A stretch of 64,000 nt of DNA from Thermotogota bacterium (GTDB taxonomy: Bacteria; Thermotogota; Thermotogae; Petrotogales; Petrotogaceae): positions 1-64,000 of the forward strand of contig JAKOZG010000016.1 of the NCBI GenBank assembly GCA_029780115.1, in the 5' to 3' direction. Positions 18,836 through 29,542 of this stretch are shown here, piece by piece (the stretch's first letter is position 1; each line of letters starts with the position of its first letter). The position numbers were made by a program, and so were the translations under genes. Below the pieces are notes generated by a model. That model did no database searches and was not told where the DNA came from. It worked only from the letters and a program-made list of their open reading frames with translations.

Positions 18836-19276
18836 CTATTGTTTTTTTAATTCTTTTTGTAATTCTTTTTCTAATATACCAATTAAATCAATATAAACTA
18901 TCAATCTGTTCGCTATTTTTATAATTCCTTTTACATTTTCAGAATAAACATCTTTTTTAGATTGAATCTTTTCTAATTTTGCAGGATCGATAGTTAAAAC
19001 ATTTTCAACTTCATCAACCAACATACCTATTTCCTCATCATTTATCTTCAAAACCAGAATATTTCCATACTTGTGATTTTCAGGAAGTTTTATTTGCAAA
19101 ATTTTAGCTAAATCTATAATAGGGACGATTCTTCCCCTCAAATTGATTAATCCTTCTATAAAATACCTAGCATTGGGTACTCGAGTAATTTCTGTTATAT
19201 CTACAACACTTTCAATATTTTCTATCGAAATGGCATACTCTTGATCTAAGATCTTAAAAGAAAGTACATCTTCCAT
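18836..19276 (-). CDS. cheW: Chemotaxis coupling protein CheW
   Basis: The 146-residue CheW domain has the expected ARYFIEGLINLRGRIVPIIDL core and the later IGMLVDEVENVL segment. CheW links chemoreceptors to the CheA P5 domain at the membrane array. It lies between cheA and cheY, the standard order, and is spaced 34 bases from cheA. Confidence 0.96.
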   Translation of the reverse strand: MEDVLSFKILDQEYAISIENIESVVDITEITRVPNARYFIEGLINLRGRIVPIIDLAKILQIKLPENHKYGNILVLKINDEEIGMLVDEVENVLTIDPAKLEKIQSKKDVYSENVKGIIKIANRLIVYIDLIGILEKELQKELKKQ

Positions 19277-19310
19277 TCCATTTTCTCCCCTTTATATTTA
19301 AAATCAAGTT

Positions 19311-21323
19311 TTACATTAATGAAGCAACATCTAGTATCAAGGCTATTCTACCGTCTCCTAAAATCGCCCCTCCACTGAATTCTTTTACATCGCTTAGTAG
19401 TGAACCAAGCGATTTAATGACAATATCGTCTTGTCCTAAAAGTTTATCTACTACAACTCCATGTTTCTTATTTCCAATTCTGACAATAACAATATTTTCT
19501 TTTATCAAACCTTGCTTTCTACCATATCCAAACAAATCTCTCAATCTTACTACAGGAATGATTTCGCCTCTTAGGAGAAAAACTTCTCTATCTTCAACAA
19601 CCTTCAATTCTCCATCAGCTAATCTTTGAGTAGTATCTATATTTGCAATGGGGATAGCATAAACATCATTATCAACGGTTACCAACAATGCTTCTATAAT
19701 TGCCAAAGTTAAAGGTAATCTTATCGTAACCTTAGTTCCCCTGTCTTTTTTTGTTTCTAAAGAAACAGTTCCTTTTAAGTTTTCAACAGTAGCTTTTACA
19801 ACATCCATGCCAATTCCTCTACCAGAAACCTCAGTAGAAACAGTTTTGGTAGAAAAACCAGGAAGAAAAACCAAATTATAAATTTCTTCATCGCTCAGTT
19901 TTGAAGCTTCAGAAGAACTAATTAATCCTTTCTCTATAGCCTTTCTCAGTATCTCTTCCTTATTCATGCCCCTACCATCGTCTTCGACTTCAATTATAAC
20001 ACCGTTTCCTTCATGTCTTGCCGATAAGATTAAAGTCCCAGCTTCAGGTTTACCCTTTGCTATTCTTTCATGAGGCTTTTCAATCCCATGATCTATAGAA
20101 TTTCTAATTAAATGCACTAAAGGATCCCCAATTTCATCTGCAACAGTACGGTCTAACTCAGTATCCTCTCCACGAATTATGAAATTAACCTTTTTCCCTA
20201 ATTCTTGTGAAAGATCCCTAACTAATCGTGGAAAACGATTAAAAACAAAAGATACGGGAACCATTCGCAATTTCATTACAATATTCTGTAAGTCCAAAGT
20301 TATTCTTGAAAGTTGTGAAAGACTTTCATCAACTTCTTTTAAGTTATACTTACTTAAAGTTTCAACAATTCTGCTCCGTGCAATCACAAGTTCAGCCATC
20401 AAATTCATTAATTCATCTAATTTGTTAATATCCACCCTAATTGTTTTCAGTAATTTCACTTCTTTTTCATTATTTTCGATGTTTTCCTCTTGCTGTTTCT
20501 CTTTCTCTAAAATTGCTTCTTCCATCAAACTTTCAGAAAATTCATCAACATAAACGGATTGGACTTCTGCTATTTTATTAATAGCTTCAGCTATTTCTCC
20601 TATACTTTTTGAAGTTACTATGCCAAACACTAACTCCCTGTCAAAATTTTCTTTTTCGATTTCCTCCACACTGGGGTATGTATAAACGATTTCACAACCA
20701 AGTTCTTCCAATCGATGATAAATAGCGTAAGCTCGAGCTTGCTTTAATTGTACGTTTTCTAGCAAAAATATTTTTAAAAAATAGAAATTAAGCCCTTTTT
20801 CTTGAGCCTTTTGATATACATGTTTTAAAATGTTCATAGTTTCTTCATTTATATTGTTATAACAGTCTTTAATCCTACCATTAATTATTGTACTCTCTGT
20901 TTTTGCAATTTTTTTATATTCTGTTTCCTTATCTTTTAAAGTGACTAAATAATTATCCAACTCAACTTCTAACCTTTTTATGTTAAAAGTTTCGCCCTTC
21001 CCACCAGATGCAATATCATTTAAACTTTCTTCTATAGAATCTGCACATTTAAAAAGCAGGTTCATTAAATCTTGATTTAATTTAATCTTATTGGTTCTTA
21101 AGAGATCTAGTATGCTTTCTAATTTATGCGAGACCTGCGCTAGAACATCAAATTCCATTGTGCCAGCCATTCCTTTCAAAGTATGAATTATCCTAAATAT
21201 ACTATTTATTATTTCCAAGTTTCCTTTATCTTTCTCAAGTTCTAACAAAAGGTCATTTAATTCTTGAATATTTTCTTTTGCCTCTTCTAAGAATACAGTC
21301 AAATAGACATCCATATCAGGCAC
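19311..21323 (-). CDS. cheA: Chemotaxis histidine kinase CheA
   Basis: The 670-residue kinase has an N-terminal Hpt domain with phosphorylation site His47 (HTLKGMAG) and a CheY-binding P2 domain near residues 180-262. P3 dimerisation helices, the P4 ATPase ([25 protein letters not shown]) and a C-terminal CheW-like P5 domain follow. It starts with GTG, seven bases or so after GAGGGGAT. It is the second gene of the operon, just after cinA. Confidence 0.97.
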   Translation of the reverse strand: MPDMDVYLTVFLEEAKENIQELNDLLLELEKDKGNLEIINSIFRIIHTLKGMAGTMEFDVLAQVSHKLESILDLLRTNKIKLNQDLMNLLFKCADSIEESLNDIASGGKGETFNIKRLEVELDNYLVTLKDKETEYKKIAKTESTIINGRIKDCYNNINEETMNILKHVYQKAQEKGLNFYFLKIFLLENVQLKQARAYAIYHRLEELGCEIVYTYPSVEEIEKENFDRELVFGIVTSKSIGEIAEAINKIAEVQSVYVDEFSESLMEEAILEKEKQQEENIENNEKEVKLLKTIRVDINKLDELMNLMAELVIARSRIVETLSKYNLKEVDESLSQLSRITLDLQNIVMKLRMVPVSFVFNRFPRLVRDLSQELGKKVNFIIRGEDTELDRTVADEIGDPLVHLIRNSIDHGIEKPHERIAKGKPEAGTLILSARHEGNGVIIEVEDDGRGMNKEEILRKAIEKGLISSSEASKLSDEEIYNLVFLPGFSTKTVSTEVSGRGIGMDVVKATVENLKGTVSLETKKDRGTKVTIRLPLTLAIIEALLVTVDNDVYAIPIANIDTTQRLADGELKVVEDREVFLLRGEIIPVVRLRDLFGYGRKQGLIKENIVIVRIGNKKHGVVVDKLLGQDDIVIKSLGSLLSDVKEFSGGAILGDGRIALILDVASLM

Positions 21324-21342
21324 GGTTATCCCCTCCTCAACT

Positions 21343-22605
21343 TTAATAACTTAGATAACTGCTTAAGCAATCCCACTCTTTTATCGATTTACCAACTTGA
21401 TTACGAATTGCTTGCAATCCACTCCATAGTGCATAGTATGAAGCTCTTTTTCTTATGTCTTCTCTATTACCCTCGAATATTTTCTTAGTGGAAAATAATT
21501 GATCTTCAAAGTATAAACCAAAGTAAACAGTTCCTACCGGTTTTTCTGCCGTTCCACCAGTTGGTCCAGCTATTCCACTTACCGAAACACATAAATCCGC
21601 ATTTGTCAATTCTTTTAATCCTTTTACCATTTCTAAAACAGTTTCAGTACTAACAGCTCCAAATTTTTTTAATGTATTTTCTTTGACTTGAAGCATTTTT
21701 TGTTTTAAATCGTTAGAATAAGATACAACAGAACCTACAAACACTTCTGATACACCAGGTACAGAAACAAAAATATCAGAAATCATTCCACCCGTACACG
21801 ACTCTGCAAAAGAAATCTTCCAATTTTTTTCCACAAGTTCATTAAAAAGAGTAACTTCTAATCTATCTAAACCTATGAAATTATCGGGAAATTCGTTTAT
21901 TATCATATTAAAAATATTATCAAATTCTTCTTTATTTTCCAATCTTAACCTCAGACTAGGACCTACATACTCTTCGATTTTTGTTGAGTAATCAAGATTT
22001 TCAACATATTTGGAAACACTATCCATAAACTCCGCTTCAGTTAAACCATAAAAATATAGAACACATTCATATTTTTTGTTCGATTTTTCATGTTCTAATT
22101 CCGGCAAAATATAATTATCAAACATATAAGAAGCTTCCCTAAAAGGACCTGGTAATAGATAAATGACTTTTTCTGTGATCGTTACTTTTTGACCCGGAGC
22201 ACTTCCCATTAAATTAGGAAGTACTTGAGCACCTTCTATAACGTAAGCTTGCTTTTTTAAAATTTCCAGCGATTTGGAAACTCTTTTACTGTAATATTTT
22301 TTAATGTCTTCATAAACAGACTCATTAAAAACTATTCCTAAATTTAGCACTTCTGCTACCGCACGCACTGTCAAGTCATCTTTAGTAGGTCCCAATCCAC
22401 CAGTCAAGATAATTATATCACTAATACTCAAAGAATCCTCTAGAGTTTTTTTAATTAAATTTAGATCATCTTTGATATTGATAATTTTTAATGTTTCCAC
22501 ACCTACTTCTTTCAGTTTTTGAGCTATATAATTAGAATTTCTATCTACTATGATCCCTTCCGTAAGTTCGCTACCTGTAGCAATTATCGAAGCCTTTTTC
22601 GACAA
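21343..22605 (-). CDS. cinA: CinA family protein (NMN deamidase / ADP-ribose pyrophosphatase type)
   Basis: The 420-residue protein has the N-terminal molybdopterin-binding-like COG1058 domain ([21 protein letters not shown]). Its C-terminal CinA domain ([23 protein letters not shown]) is linked to NMN deamidation in other bacteria. TTG 22605 is the best-placed start: GAGGTGA lies seven bases upstream, while the TTG at 22611 abuts it. The gene heads the che/fli operon with cheA 19 bases downstream. NAD salvage linked with motility expression is only a consequence of operon layout. Confidence 0.93.
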   Translation of the reverse strand: MSKKASIIATGSELTEGIIVDRNSNYIAQKLKEVGVETLKIINIKDDLNLIKKTLEDSLSISDIIILTGGLGPTKDDLTVRAVAEVLNLGIVFNESVYEDIKKYYSKRVSKSLEILKKQAYVIEGAQVLPNLMGSAPGQKVTITEKVIYLLPGPFREASYMFDNYILPELEHEKSNKKYECVLYFYGLTEAEFMDSVSKYVENLDYSTKIEEYVGPSLRLRLENKEEFDNIFNMIINEFPDNFIGLDRLEVTLFNELVEKNWKISFAESCTGGMISDIFVSVPGVSEVFVGSVVSYSNDLKQKMLQVKENTLKKFGAVSTETVLEMVKGLKELTNADLCVSVSGIAGPTGGTAEKPVGTVYFGLYFEDQLFSTKKIFEGNREDIRKRASYYALWSGLQAIRNQVGKSIKEWDCLSSYLSY

Positions 22606-23007
22606 TAACAATCACCTCAACTAATTACAATGACTTTTATATTACCTTAAAAGTATTTTATCATACTTTCAGCTAATATTTGTATTTAATTATTAACTTT
22701 AATAATATATAATAGTAAAGAAATGTTATTAACTATTTTTTAGTGGATTATTTTTATCGAAATCACATTTGTTAAACTATTTTTTAATGAACATCTTTGG
22801 TTAGTAATTTGCTTGAGATATGAACATTGGATTTGGTAGGTTACAAGGCGGAGGTTCTTCCCTAATCACAATCAATTTAATGAAAAATATTTGAATAAAA
22901 CAAATATTTTTAAAAAACTTTAATTTTATAATATAAGTAAATTGCTAGAATTTTTTTAAACTTCATAATTCCTTTCTAAAAGTATTCTACGGAGGTTTTT
23001 ATACACA
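22606..23007. other. 402-base divergent intergenic region between cinA and nth
   Basis: The region is strongly AT-rich and carries the candidate cinA promoter at its left end and the nth ribosome site (GGAGG) at its right end. A GC-richer island at about 22827-22878 can form an imperfect stem with a GGCGGAGG-containing loop. No tRNA, known riboswitch or convincing gene was seen. A TATAAT at 22927-22932 lacks a -35 box. Confidence 0.5.
22655..22663 (-). promoter_or_regulatory. Candidate extended -10 promoter for the cinA-che-fli operon
   Basis: On the minus strand TGATAAAAT forms an extended -10 element about 50 bases before cinA. No convincing -35 box is present. It would drive the long motility operon. 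Confidence 0.35.
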
Positions 23008-23643
23008 ATGAAGAGAGATATTGTAGAAGAAGCAAATAAAATAATTAGTCATTTTCCTAGGTTCCATTCTGAAGAAGATCCCTTTAAAATCTTAATAGAA
23101 ACTATATTATCTCAAAGAACAAGAGACGAAAATACCGAGAAGGCAGCTAAGGCATTATTTTCGAAATATAACAATGTTTTTGAACTTTCAAAAGCTCAAC
23201 CAGAAGATTTATATGAGTTAATAAAACCATCTGGAATGTATAAACAAAAAAGTAAAAGAATTATTGAAATTTCAAAAATATTAGTCGACCAGTATAATGG
23301 AGAAGTTCCAGATACTTTAGAAGAGCTTTTAAAACTTCCTGGAGTTGGCAGAAAAACTGCAAATATTGTATTATATGTTGGATTTGGTAAGAAGGCGTTA
23401 GCAGTGGATACACATGTTCATAGGATTTCAAATAGATTAGGATGGGTGAACACAAAAACACCTGAAGAAACTGAAGATGAGTTGAAAAAAATAATCCCTC
23501 CTGAACTTTGGGGACCTCTTAATGGAGCAATGGTAAATTTTGGACAAAAAATATGTAAACCTATCTCTCCAAAATGCTTTGATTGCATTCTAAAGGATGT
23601 TTGCCCTTCAGCAAACCAGTTCTTAAAACCTGAAAAAAAATAA
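23008..23643 (+). CDS. nth: Endonuclease III
   Basis: The 211-residue DNA glycosylase/AP lyase removes oxidised pyrimidines. The helix-hairpin-helix [10 protein letters not shown] contains the catalytic lysine, and VDTHVHR contains the catalytic aspartate. The C-terminal C-x6-C-x2-C-x5-C cluster site binds [4Fe-4S]. The gene stands alone on + between two minus-strand units and ends in a terminator. Confidence 0.97.
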   Translation: MKRDIVEEANKIISHFPRFHSEEDPFKILIETILSQRTRDENTEKAAKALFSKYNNVFELSKAQPEDLYELIKPSGMYKQKSKRIIEISKILVDQYNGEVPDTLEELLKLPGVGRKTANIVLYVGFGKKALAVDTHVHRISNRLGWVNTKTPEETEDELKKIIPPELWGPLNGAMVNFGQKICKPISPKCFDCILKDVCPSANQFLKPEKK

Positions 23644-23672
23644 AAGCCTCTCGTGTTTGAGAGACTTTTAAA
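23642..23672. terminator. Bidirectional terminator between nth and a convergent gene
   Basis: Arms AAAGCCTCTC and GAGAGACTTT pair with one mismatch around a six-base loop, with T-runs on both sides. It sits exactly between the convergent stops at 23643 and 23673. Confidence 0.8.
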
Positions 23673-24092
23673 TTATTTCTTATTCTTTTTTAGATTTATG
23701 TCATTAAGGTTTTCAAGTTGTTTTAAAAGTTCAGGAGGTGCAATGCTTATATTGCTACTATCCTCTTCCTCAAAAAACTTTCTCAATTTTTCTTCGAAAT
23801 CAGCATATTGTTTTTTGAAATAATTAACGTCATTATCAACCCAATTAACAATACTTTTTGTTACTGACTCTATTCTTTCTTCCTCTAGTTCTATTTCCTC
23901 TTCGCTAAGTTGATTAAGAAGTTCAAATTCTTCTTTAACAGCTTCTTTAACATTTTCTTCATTTAATAGATTATTTTTTCTTAATATTCTTAAAGAAATA
24001 TTAATTCTAAACTTTAGATCTTCTATTGACATCTCTAAGCTATCTAATCGTGCCATTAATAATTGTAAAAGTTGATCAATTGTAATTTGCAT
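23673..24092 (-). CDS. Hypothetical acidic coiled-coil protein
   Basis: The 139-residue protein is almost wholly helical, very rich in glutamate, and ends in a basic tail. There is no signal peptide, cysteine or recognisable domain. It is preceded by AGGAGG and an ATG, with codon use like its neighbours, so it is likely real. It lies 100 bases downstream of gpsA, and may be the last gene of that unit. It could be a scaffold or adaptor protein; function is unknown. Confidence 0.7.
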   Translation of the reverse strand: MQITIDQLLQLLMARLDSLEMSIEDLKFRINISLRILRKNNLLNEENVKEAVKEEFELLNQLSEEEIELEEERIESVTKSIVNWVDNDVNYFKKQYADFEEKLRKFFEEEDSSNISIAPPELLKQLENLNDINLKKNKK

Positions 24093-24194
24093 TAAAAAGC
24101 CTCCTATTTTAAGTTTCTAATACTTCCTTTTGAAACACAAAACGAAAATTTGCAAATATTTTAGATCGAATGTGTCTTGTTCAGTCACCTATAT

Positions 24195-25193
24195 TTAATA
24201 GAAAAACTCCGATTTTAAATTTCGTGTCATTAACTCATATATAGCCTTTTTTGGATCTAATCCTTCATATAACGCTTCATAAATCTTGAAAGCAATAGGC
24301 ATTTCAATGTTTTTTGCTCTAGCATCGTTATAAACTGCCTTTGCGGTGTACACGCCTTCTGCCACCATAGGCATTTCATCAATTATTTCTTCAAGAGATT
24401 TGCCTGTTGAAAGCATCTCTCCGACATATCTATTTCTACTATGAGAACTTGTACAAGTAACCACTAAATCGCCAATTCCTGCCAAACCCATAAAAGTTTC
24501 TTTTTTGCCGCCATAATGTCTACCATATCTGATTATTTCTACAAGTGATCTTGTAATAAGAGCAGCTTTTGTGTTGTCCCATTTTCCAAAACCGTCAATA
24601 ACCCCAGCTCCTATTGCGTAAATATTTTTAACCGCACCGCTAATTTCGACACCTATTAAATCTTCATTAGAATAAACTCTAAATGTTTCAGAACTAAATA
24701 TCTCTTGAATATATTGATTCATACGTTTCTTTTTACTTGCCACTACAACACTTGTAGGTACATCTTGAGAAACTTCTTCTGCATGACTTGGACCACTTAG
24801 AGTACAATAATGGGAATCTCCAAGAGTTTCCTTAAAAATATGTTGTGGAAGCTTTAAATTGCTTATTTCCATACCTTTGGATAGATTTACAAAAATTGTT
24901 TGCCGAGTCAATTTCTGTTTATCTACACTACTTAATACATTTCTTATATATTGAACAGGAATAGCAATGACTACAATATCTGCTTGTTCTAAACTTTTAT
25001 TTATATCAGGTTCGACGTTAATATTAGAAGGTATTTTTATTCCTGGTAAATACCGACTATTTTCACCTTCATCAATGAGAGACAGAACTTCTTGACTTCT
25101 ATCCCAGATTTTCACTTGATGACCGTTTTTTGAGAGCAAACAAGATATTGCAGTACCCCAACTACCACCGCCCAAAACTGTAACTTTAACCAT
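24195..25193 (-). CDS. gpsA: Glycerol-3-phosphate dehydrogenase [NAD(P)+]
   Basis: The 332-residue enzyme makes sn-glycerol 3-phosphate from dihydroxyacetone phosphate for phospholipids. The N-terminal Rossmann loop is [10 protein letters not shown], and the catalytic lysine region is [18 protein letters not shown]-terminal helical domain with TCTSSHSRN follows. Its ATG is eight bases inside the end of trmB, so the two genes are coupled. Confidence 0.96.
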   Translation of the reverse strand: MVKVTVLGGGSWGTAISCLLSKNGHQVKIWDRSQEVLSLIDEGENSRYLPGIKIPSNINVEPDINKSLEQADIVVIAIPVQYIRNVLSSVDKQKLTRQTIFVNLSKGMEISNLKLPQHIFKETLGDSHYCTLSGPSHAEEVSQDVPTSVVVASKKKRMNQYIQEIFSSETFRVYSNEDLIGVEISGAVKNIYAIGAGVIDGFGKWDNTKAALITRSLVEIIRYGRHYGGKKETFMGLAGIGDLVVTCTSSHSRNRYVGEMLSTGKSLEEIIDEMPMVAEGVYTAKAVYNDARAKNIEMPIAFKIYEALYEGLDPKKAIYELMTRNLKSEFFY

Positions 25194-26139
25194 TACTTTC
25201 TAACTCCTCAGCTATTTTGTTTATGGCCTCTTTCACCGCCGGAGTTCTATATGCTTTTGCTATATCATCTAATTTTATGATCCATCCATCATGTCTTTTT
25301 GAAACGTCAACAAGAAAGGACTGAGAAAATCCGGCATCATCACTAAAAACCTTTAAAAGATAGTTGGTTTCGGGAGAATTACAATTACTATAAATATCAC
25401 TAATAAAGAAAACTTTTTCTTCTTGCTTATACTTAAAATTCTGTAAAGACTTTAATTTTGATAAGTTAACCGTTTTAATTTTCTTATGTGACAAAGTATT
25501 TTCTCCTTCTAATAATCTTCTAATTGGTTTTTTACACTTTTTTCTAGAAATAAGAAAAAATTCAGACCTACCTTGAGCTTCCCATTTTGCTTCATATCTA
25601 GTCTTAATCGGAATTTCAAAATCAGTTTTTAATGGGGTAACTTCAAAACAACCGTTGTTTAAGAAATTTTCTCTAACTTCTTCGGCGTACAATTTTACAT
25701 CTGTTGTCAAGAATACTTCTCCATTAGTTTCTAGAACCCCCGACAATGTATCAATAAAATCTTCACTAAACAGCCTTTTCTTAGAATGCTTTTTCTTCGG
25801 CCACGGGCAAGGAAAATTGACAATTATCTTATAAATTGAATCGTCGAAGAAAAATTCTCTTATTGCGAATCTTGCATCTTCGAGTATTATCCTAATATTA
25901 CTTAGGTTGTTAACATGAATTTTCTTTTGAATTTTATAACAGGAAGTTAAAGATGTTTCAATTCCAATAAAATTGTACTCTGGATGCTTTTTAGCTAAAC
26001 CTATTAAAAACTCTCCACCACCAAATCCTATTTCTACAATAAGTTTGTTATTATTACTAAATATTGTAGACCAATCTAATGGAAAATAAGTTAGGTCTTT
26101 AGTATAAATTTGATATTTTCCCAAAAACGAATGATTCAA
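25186..26139 (-). CDS. trmB: tRNA (guanine-N7-)-methyltransferase with C-terminal extension
   Basis: TrmB methylates G46 of tRNA. The class I methyltransferase core covers about residues 1-215, with SAM loop [11 protein letters not shown] and catalytic [15 protein letters not shown]. The remaining 100 or so residues are an added basic/beta domain not found in the usual 215-240 residue enzymes. The start is TTG with GGAGGAG upstream. The extension may help tRNA binding at high temperature, which is inference. Confidence 0.93.
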   Translation of the reverse strand: MNHSFLGKYQIYTKDLTYFPLDWSTIFSNNNKLIVEIGFGGGEFLIGLAKKHPEYNFIGIETSLTSCYKIQKKIHVNNLSNIRIILEDARFAIREFFFDDSIYKIIVNFPCPWPKKKHSKKRLFSEDFIDTLSGVLETNGEVFLTTDVKLYAEEVRENFLNNGCFEVTPLKTDFEIPIKTRYEAKWEAQGRSEFFLISRKKCKKPIRRLLEGENTLSHKKIKTVNLSKLKSLQNFKYKQEEKVFFISDIYSNCNSPETNYLLKVFSDDAGFSQSFLVDVSKRHDGWIIKLDDIAKAYRTPAVKEAINKIAEELESNG

Positions 26140-26227
26140 TTTTCTCCTCCCTTAGAATAAAGGGACGTAGCCACTTTAGAAATTCTAAGAACTTTGTTTA
26201 TTGCTGACTAAAAATTTGAGTAAATTT

Positions 26228-26533
26228 TTATGCTCCAACGTTGGTATCAGTAATTGGTGCTGTTTCTCCTAGATATTGTTTAACTTTTCGATGTAATTGA
26301 GACTTTTTTCTGGCGGCATTATTTTTATGAATAACACCTTTTGATTCAGCAGTGTCAATAACTTTAAATGCTTTATTTAAAAGTTGATTGATTTGTTCTT
26401 TGTCAGCGTTTGCCTTAATACTCTTGTCTATCTCTTTTTGAACTTCTTTAATTCTTTTCATATATCCTCTATTCTTAGACCTTCTTTTTTCAGATTGTTT
26501 AACTCTTTTTTTTGCAGATTTTGTATTTGGCAC
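26228..26533 (-). CDS. rpsT: 30S ribosomal protein S20
   Basis: The 101-residue basic helical protein has the S20 pattern (NTKSAKKRVKQSEKRR at the start, GVIHKNNAARKKS later). It binds 16S rRNA at the bottom of the 30S body. The C-terminal extension TAPITDTNVGA is longer than usual. Start is GTG after GGAGGT; S20 genes often use non-AUG starts in autogenous control. It is transcribed ahead of trmB and gpsA. Confidence 0.96.
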   Translation of the reverse strand: MPNTKSAKKRVKQSEKRRSKNRGYMKRIKEVQKEIDKSIKANADKEQINQLLNKAFKVIDTAESKGVIHKNNAARKKSQLHRKVKQYLGETAPITDTNVGA

Positions 26534-26671
26534 CTAACTTTTACCTCCTTGATTTTCTAAATTTTTGATTAATTTATCGTTTTCATATATTTGGAAATCT
26601 TTGCAAGGTATATTATTGAATATTTTTATCAAATATTCCTTCACTTCATAGTTTTATCGGTTCTAAAATAA

Positions 26672-26697
26672 TTTTGGATATTCTTTTTTATCCAAAA
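26672..26697 (-). terminator. Possible terminator downstream of metK
   Basis: TTTTGGATA and TATCCAAAA form a nine-base stem around an eight-base loop, followed on the minus strand by TTATTTTAG. It lies between metK and rpsT. Confidence 0.5.
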
Positions 26698-26775
26698 GAA
26701 GTGGAAGGAGTTGCTACTTTGTAACATATTTAGTACAAAATTATTTTTTAAATTAATTTTAATCATTTATCTGAG

Positions 26776-27984
26776 TTATAATCCTAAGGCGCTTCTTAGT
26801 TCTTTAACCTTATCCAACCTTTCCCATGGAAATTCGAAATCATCTCTTCCAAAATGTCCGTATGCAGCAGTTTTTTTGTAAAAGGGTTGAAGCAAGTTTA
26901 GATTATCGATAATAGCAGCTGGGCGAAAATCAAACATTTCTCTTACTACTTTATAAATCTTTTCTTCTTCAACTTTCGCTGTTCCCTTTGTATCAATGTT
27001 AATTGAAACGGGTTGAGCGACACCTATTGCATAAGACAACTGGATTAACACCTCATCAGCAGCTCCACTTGCAACCAAATTTTTTGCCACATACCTTGCC
27101 ATGTAAGTAGCAGACCTATCAACTTTTGTTGGGTCTTTCCCAGAAAATGATCCTCCTCCATGAGGGGCCCATCCTCCATAAGTATCAACTATTATTTTTC
27201 TTCCAGTCAATCCAGTGTCCGCTTGAGGACCACCTATAACAAATCTCCCAGTAGGATTGATTAATATCTTTGTATCTTTTGTGACAAGTTCTGGAGGAAT
27301 GACAGGTTCTATAACAAACTTTTTGATAGCTTCTTCAAGTTGATCACGAGTTGCATCAGGGGCATGTTGAGCAGAAATTAAGATCGTATCTATTGCTACA
27401 GGCTTATTGTTTTCGTCGTATTCGACTGTAACCTGTGTTTTTCCATCAGGTCTTAAAAAGTCCACTACCTTTGTCTTTCTGACAACTGCTAACCTACGAG
27501 CAAGTCTATGAGCCAAAACAATAGGTAAAGGCATGTAAACATCGGTTTCATTTGTAGCGTATCCAAACATAATTCCTTGATCTCCAGCACCGATACGATC
27601 ATAAGGGTCAACCTTATCTTTTTTGATTTTTGATTCTAAAGATTTATCGACTCCCATAGCTATGTCGGGAGATTGCTCTTCTATTGAAGTTACAACAGCA
27701 CATGTTTCACCATCAAAGCCAAACTTAGCTCTGTTGTATCCAATTTCAAGCACTGTATTTCTTGCTACAGTTGGAACATCAACATAGGCACTGGTTCTTA
27801 TTTCTCCTGTTACAACAACTAGTCCTCTAGTTACTAAAGTTTCTACAGCAGATCTAACGTTTATTCTATTCTCCTTAGGTTCTTTTTCCAATAGGGAATC
27901 AAGAATGGCATCAGAAATTTGATCACAGATTTTGTCTGGATGCCCTTCTGTTACGCTTTCACTTGTAAAAAGTTTTTTCTTCAT
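26776..27984 (-). CDS. metK: S-adenosylmethionine synthetase
   Basis: MetK makes SAM from methionine and ATP. The 402-residue protein has the N-terminal [13 protein letters not shown] motif, [12 protein letters not shown] and the P-loop-like [13 protein letters not shown] prefer ATG 27984 over the ATG three bases earlier because AGGAGG then has a seven-base spacing. A close-to-consensus promoter lies about 375 bases upstream, so the mRNA has a long structured leader. SAM produced here feeds SpeE-type, TrmB, RlmH, Pcm and RsmJ-like enzymes encoded nearby. Confidence 0.97.
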   Translation of the reverse strand: MKKKLFTSESVTEGHPDKICDQISDAILDSLLEKEPKENRINVRSAVETLVTRGLVVVTGEIRTSAYVDVPTVARNTVLEIGYNRAKFGFDGETCAVVTSIEEQSPDIAMGVDKSLESKIKKDKVDPYDRIGAGDQGIMFGYATNETDVYMPLPIVLAHRLARRLAVVRKTKVVDFLRPDGKTQVTVEYDENNKPVAIDTILISAQHAPDATRDQLEEAIKKFVIEPVIPPELVTKDTKILINPTGRFVIGGPQADTGLTGRKIIVDTYGGWAPHGGGSFSGKDPTKVDRSATYMARYVAKNLVASGAADEVLIQLSYAIGVAQPVSINIDTKGTAKVEEEKIYKVVREMFDFRPAAIIDNLNLLQPFYKKTAAYGHFGRDDFEFPWERLDKVKELRSALGL

Positions 27985-28363
27985 CATTAGTCCTCCTGCG
28001 ATTGTCTTTAATAGATAATTTTGAAATTCTAAGGATCTAATTTAGCGCTAAATTAAATGTTTTTTAAATATTTAGTACTTTCCTTACGTCTAAACGATCA
28101 TATAGAGCATCTCTAAACTGAAAGTTTGACTAAATCACATTTAAGATCAATCAGTATTTGGCTTGATGAACCACTTAAGTTCAAAATATTTTTACACTCT
28201 AGCTTTTAATTTAATGTGAGTTCACTCAAGCATTGCATTTTCATAAATATAGTTAGGGCTTAACATTGTGCCCCTTCAAATTAGAATATTTTTCACAAAA
28301 ATAACCACTTTTAATACAACTATCATCTTAAATACAATGTTTAAAACGCTAAATTAAAATCCG
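27985..28363 (-). promoter_or_regulatory. Long untranslated leader of metK (candidate regulatory RNA)
   Basis: From the predicted start near 28363 to metK there are about 375 nt without a normal gene. The RNA can form several short hairpins: GGGGC/GCCC around 28258-28276, UGAG-UGAA-CUCA at 28217-28228, UAGAG-AUG-CUCUA near 28105, and an 18-base palindrome at 28038-28055. A 14-codon upstream frame (28222-28266) has AAGGGG four bases before its ATG. No SAM-I type core (GGUGGAGGGA) is present. Regulation by SAM or methionine is plausible but unproven. Confidence 0.45.
28038..28055. repeat. 18-bp perfect palindrome with a distant half-site
   Basis: TAATTTAGCGCTAAATTA is a perfect palindrome 54 bases before metK. 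Its right half CGCTAAATTAAA recurs at 28347-28358, just after the predicted transcription start. The pair looks like operator sites for a dimeric regulator, or the ends of a small inserted element. Confidence 0.5.
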
Positions 28364-28369
28364 ATTCTT

Positions 28370-28397
28370 ATTATATCAAAAAAAAACGTTTCGTCAA
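28370..28397 (-). promoter_or_regulatory. Strong sigma-A type promoter upstream of metK
   Basis: On the minus strand TTGACG (28397-28392) and TATAAT (28375-28370) are 16 bases apart, close to the vegetative consensus. It starts 40 bases beyond the 3' end of the M23 peptidase gene and points at metK. Confidence 0.7.
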
Positions 28398-28437
28398 CCA
28401 TAAAAAAGAAATGTTATATTAATTTTTTTAAACAATA

Positions 28438-29427
28438 TTAATACGGCCTTACGAACTTTATATTATAAACTTTTTCATTGCCCCAAAAATCTTCTAAAAC
28501 GACCTTACCTCTCAAATCACCTGAAGAAGTGTGAGAGAAAGCAGAAAAGTCGTTAACAACTATAGGGCTCAAGTTATAATCTGAATACATTTTAATCCAG
28601 TATACAGATGCTGTGGAACCGTAGGCATAAATTGTTTCGGCTTTGTAAACTTCGTCTTCTTTTAATTTACTAAATTCAACTTTATAAGTTAGAATATCGT
28701 TTATGTACAAAGAAACCTTTTTTGGAACAATGGTTGAATTATCTCCTAGTTTTTGCCTAACTCTAACATCGATTTTTGGATAAACACCCGCATATTCTAC
28801 TATATTTTCCTTGCCGTCTGTAACTTCAAAATACTTATTATTGGATCGAATTTGTATAAGCTCTAATTGTTTTGATCTAGTTTCTTGATATTCCAAAAAT
28901 TCTAACGCATCGTAGATAATCTGCCCCTCAGGTGTTTCTTCTAAAACTTCAAAGTGTAAATGAGGAGCCGTTGCTTCTCCAGTATCACCCGAGTTTGCAA
29001 TAATTTCGTTTGTTTTTATGGGTATCGCACTTGCTGGAAAGACAATTTCAATTGTCTGGTTACCAAATTCTTCTTTAACAAGGTCAACATAGCGAGAAAT
29101 TTTCTCAGAAAAACTTTGTAGATGTGCATAGCCTGAGATTAAGCTTGTATCTTCATGGAATATAAAAATTGCATTTCCATACAAATTATCATTTATCCAA
29201 ACTTTATAAAGATAACCATCTCCTCCACAATAAACAGGAAGCCCAGTTCTTCCAAAAGTTGAAAAATCAACGCCTAAATGAAAATGAGAAACCGGTCCAG
29301 TATTTCTGTATTCTCCAAATGCTGCTGTTATATAAGAATTTTTTACAGGTGGTTGAAAAAGTTGAGAATATACAGCTAATGTTGCTAAAATTAGAACCAA
29401 GAAAATAGAAATATATCTTTTTTTCAA
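28438..29427 (-). CDS. Secreted M23-family metallopeptidase
   Basis: The 329-residue protein has an N-terminal signal peptide (about 1-21, ending VYSQ). An M23 (LytM-type) domain carries the zinc motifs HLGVDFS near residue 50 and HLHFE near 175. An unassigned beta-rich C-terminal domain follows (about 195-329). Active M23 enzymes cut peptide cross-links in peptidoglycan; both metal-binding motifs are intact here. The start is TTG with GGAGGG seven bases ahead. It follows hfq by about 115 bases, so it may have a separate promoter. Confidence 0.88.
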   Translation of the reverse strand: MKKRYISIFLVLILATLAVYSQLFQPPVKNSYITAAFGEYRNTGPVSHFHLGVDFSTFGRTGLPVYCGGDGYLYKVWINDNLYGNAIFIFHEDTSLISGYAHLQSFSEKISRYVDLVKEEFGNQTIEIVFPASAIPIKTNEIIANSGDTGEATAPHLHFEVLEETPEGQIIYDALEFLEYQETRSKQLELIQIRSNNKYFEVTDGKENIVEYAGVYPKIDVRVRQKLGDNSTIVPKKVSLYINDILTYKVEFSKLKEDEVYKAETIYAYGSTASVYWIKMYSDYNLSPIVVNDFSAFSHTSSGDLRGKVVLEDFWGNEKVYNIKFVRPY

Positions 29428-29542
29428 ACTTTATCCCTCCAAATTTTTTCTTATATGATATACACATGTAAAATGAAACAATAAGCTAATGAAGGCTATA
29501 AAAATAATCGAGAAAGTTACTAAAGTTTAAAGATAGGGACTA

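Noticed and set aside
27985-28363. A known SAM-I riboswitch for metK
   Set aside because: The leader lacks the conserved SAM-I core and kink-turn sequences. It is reported only as a structured leader.
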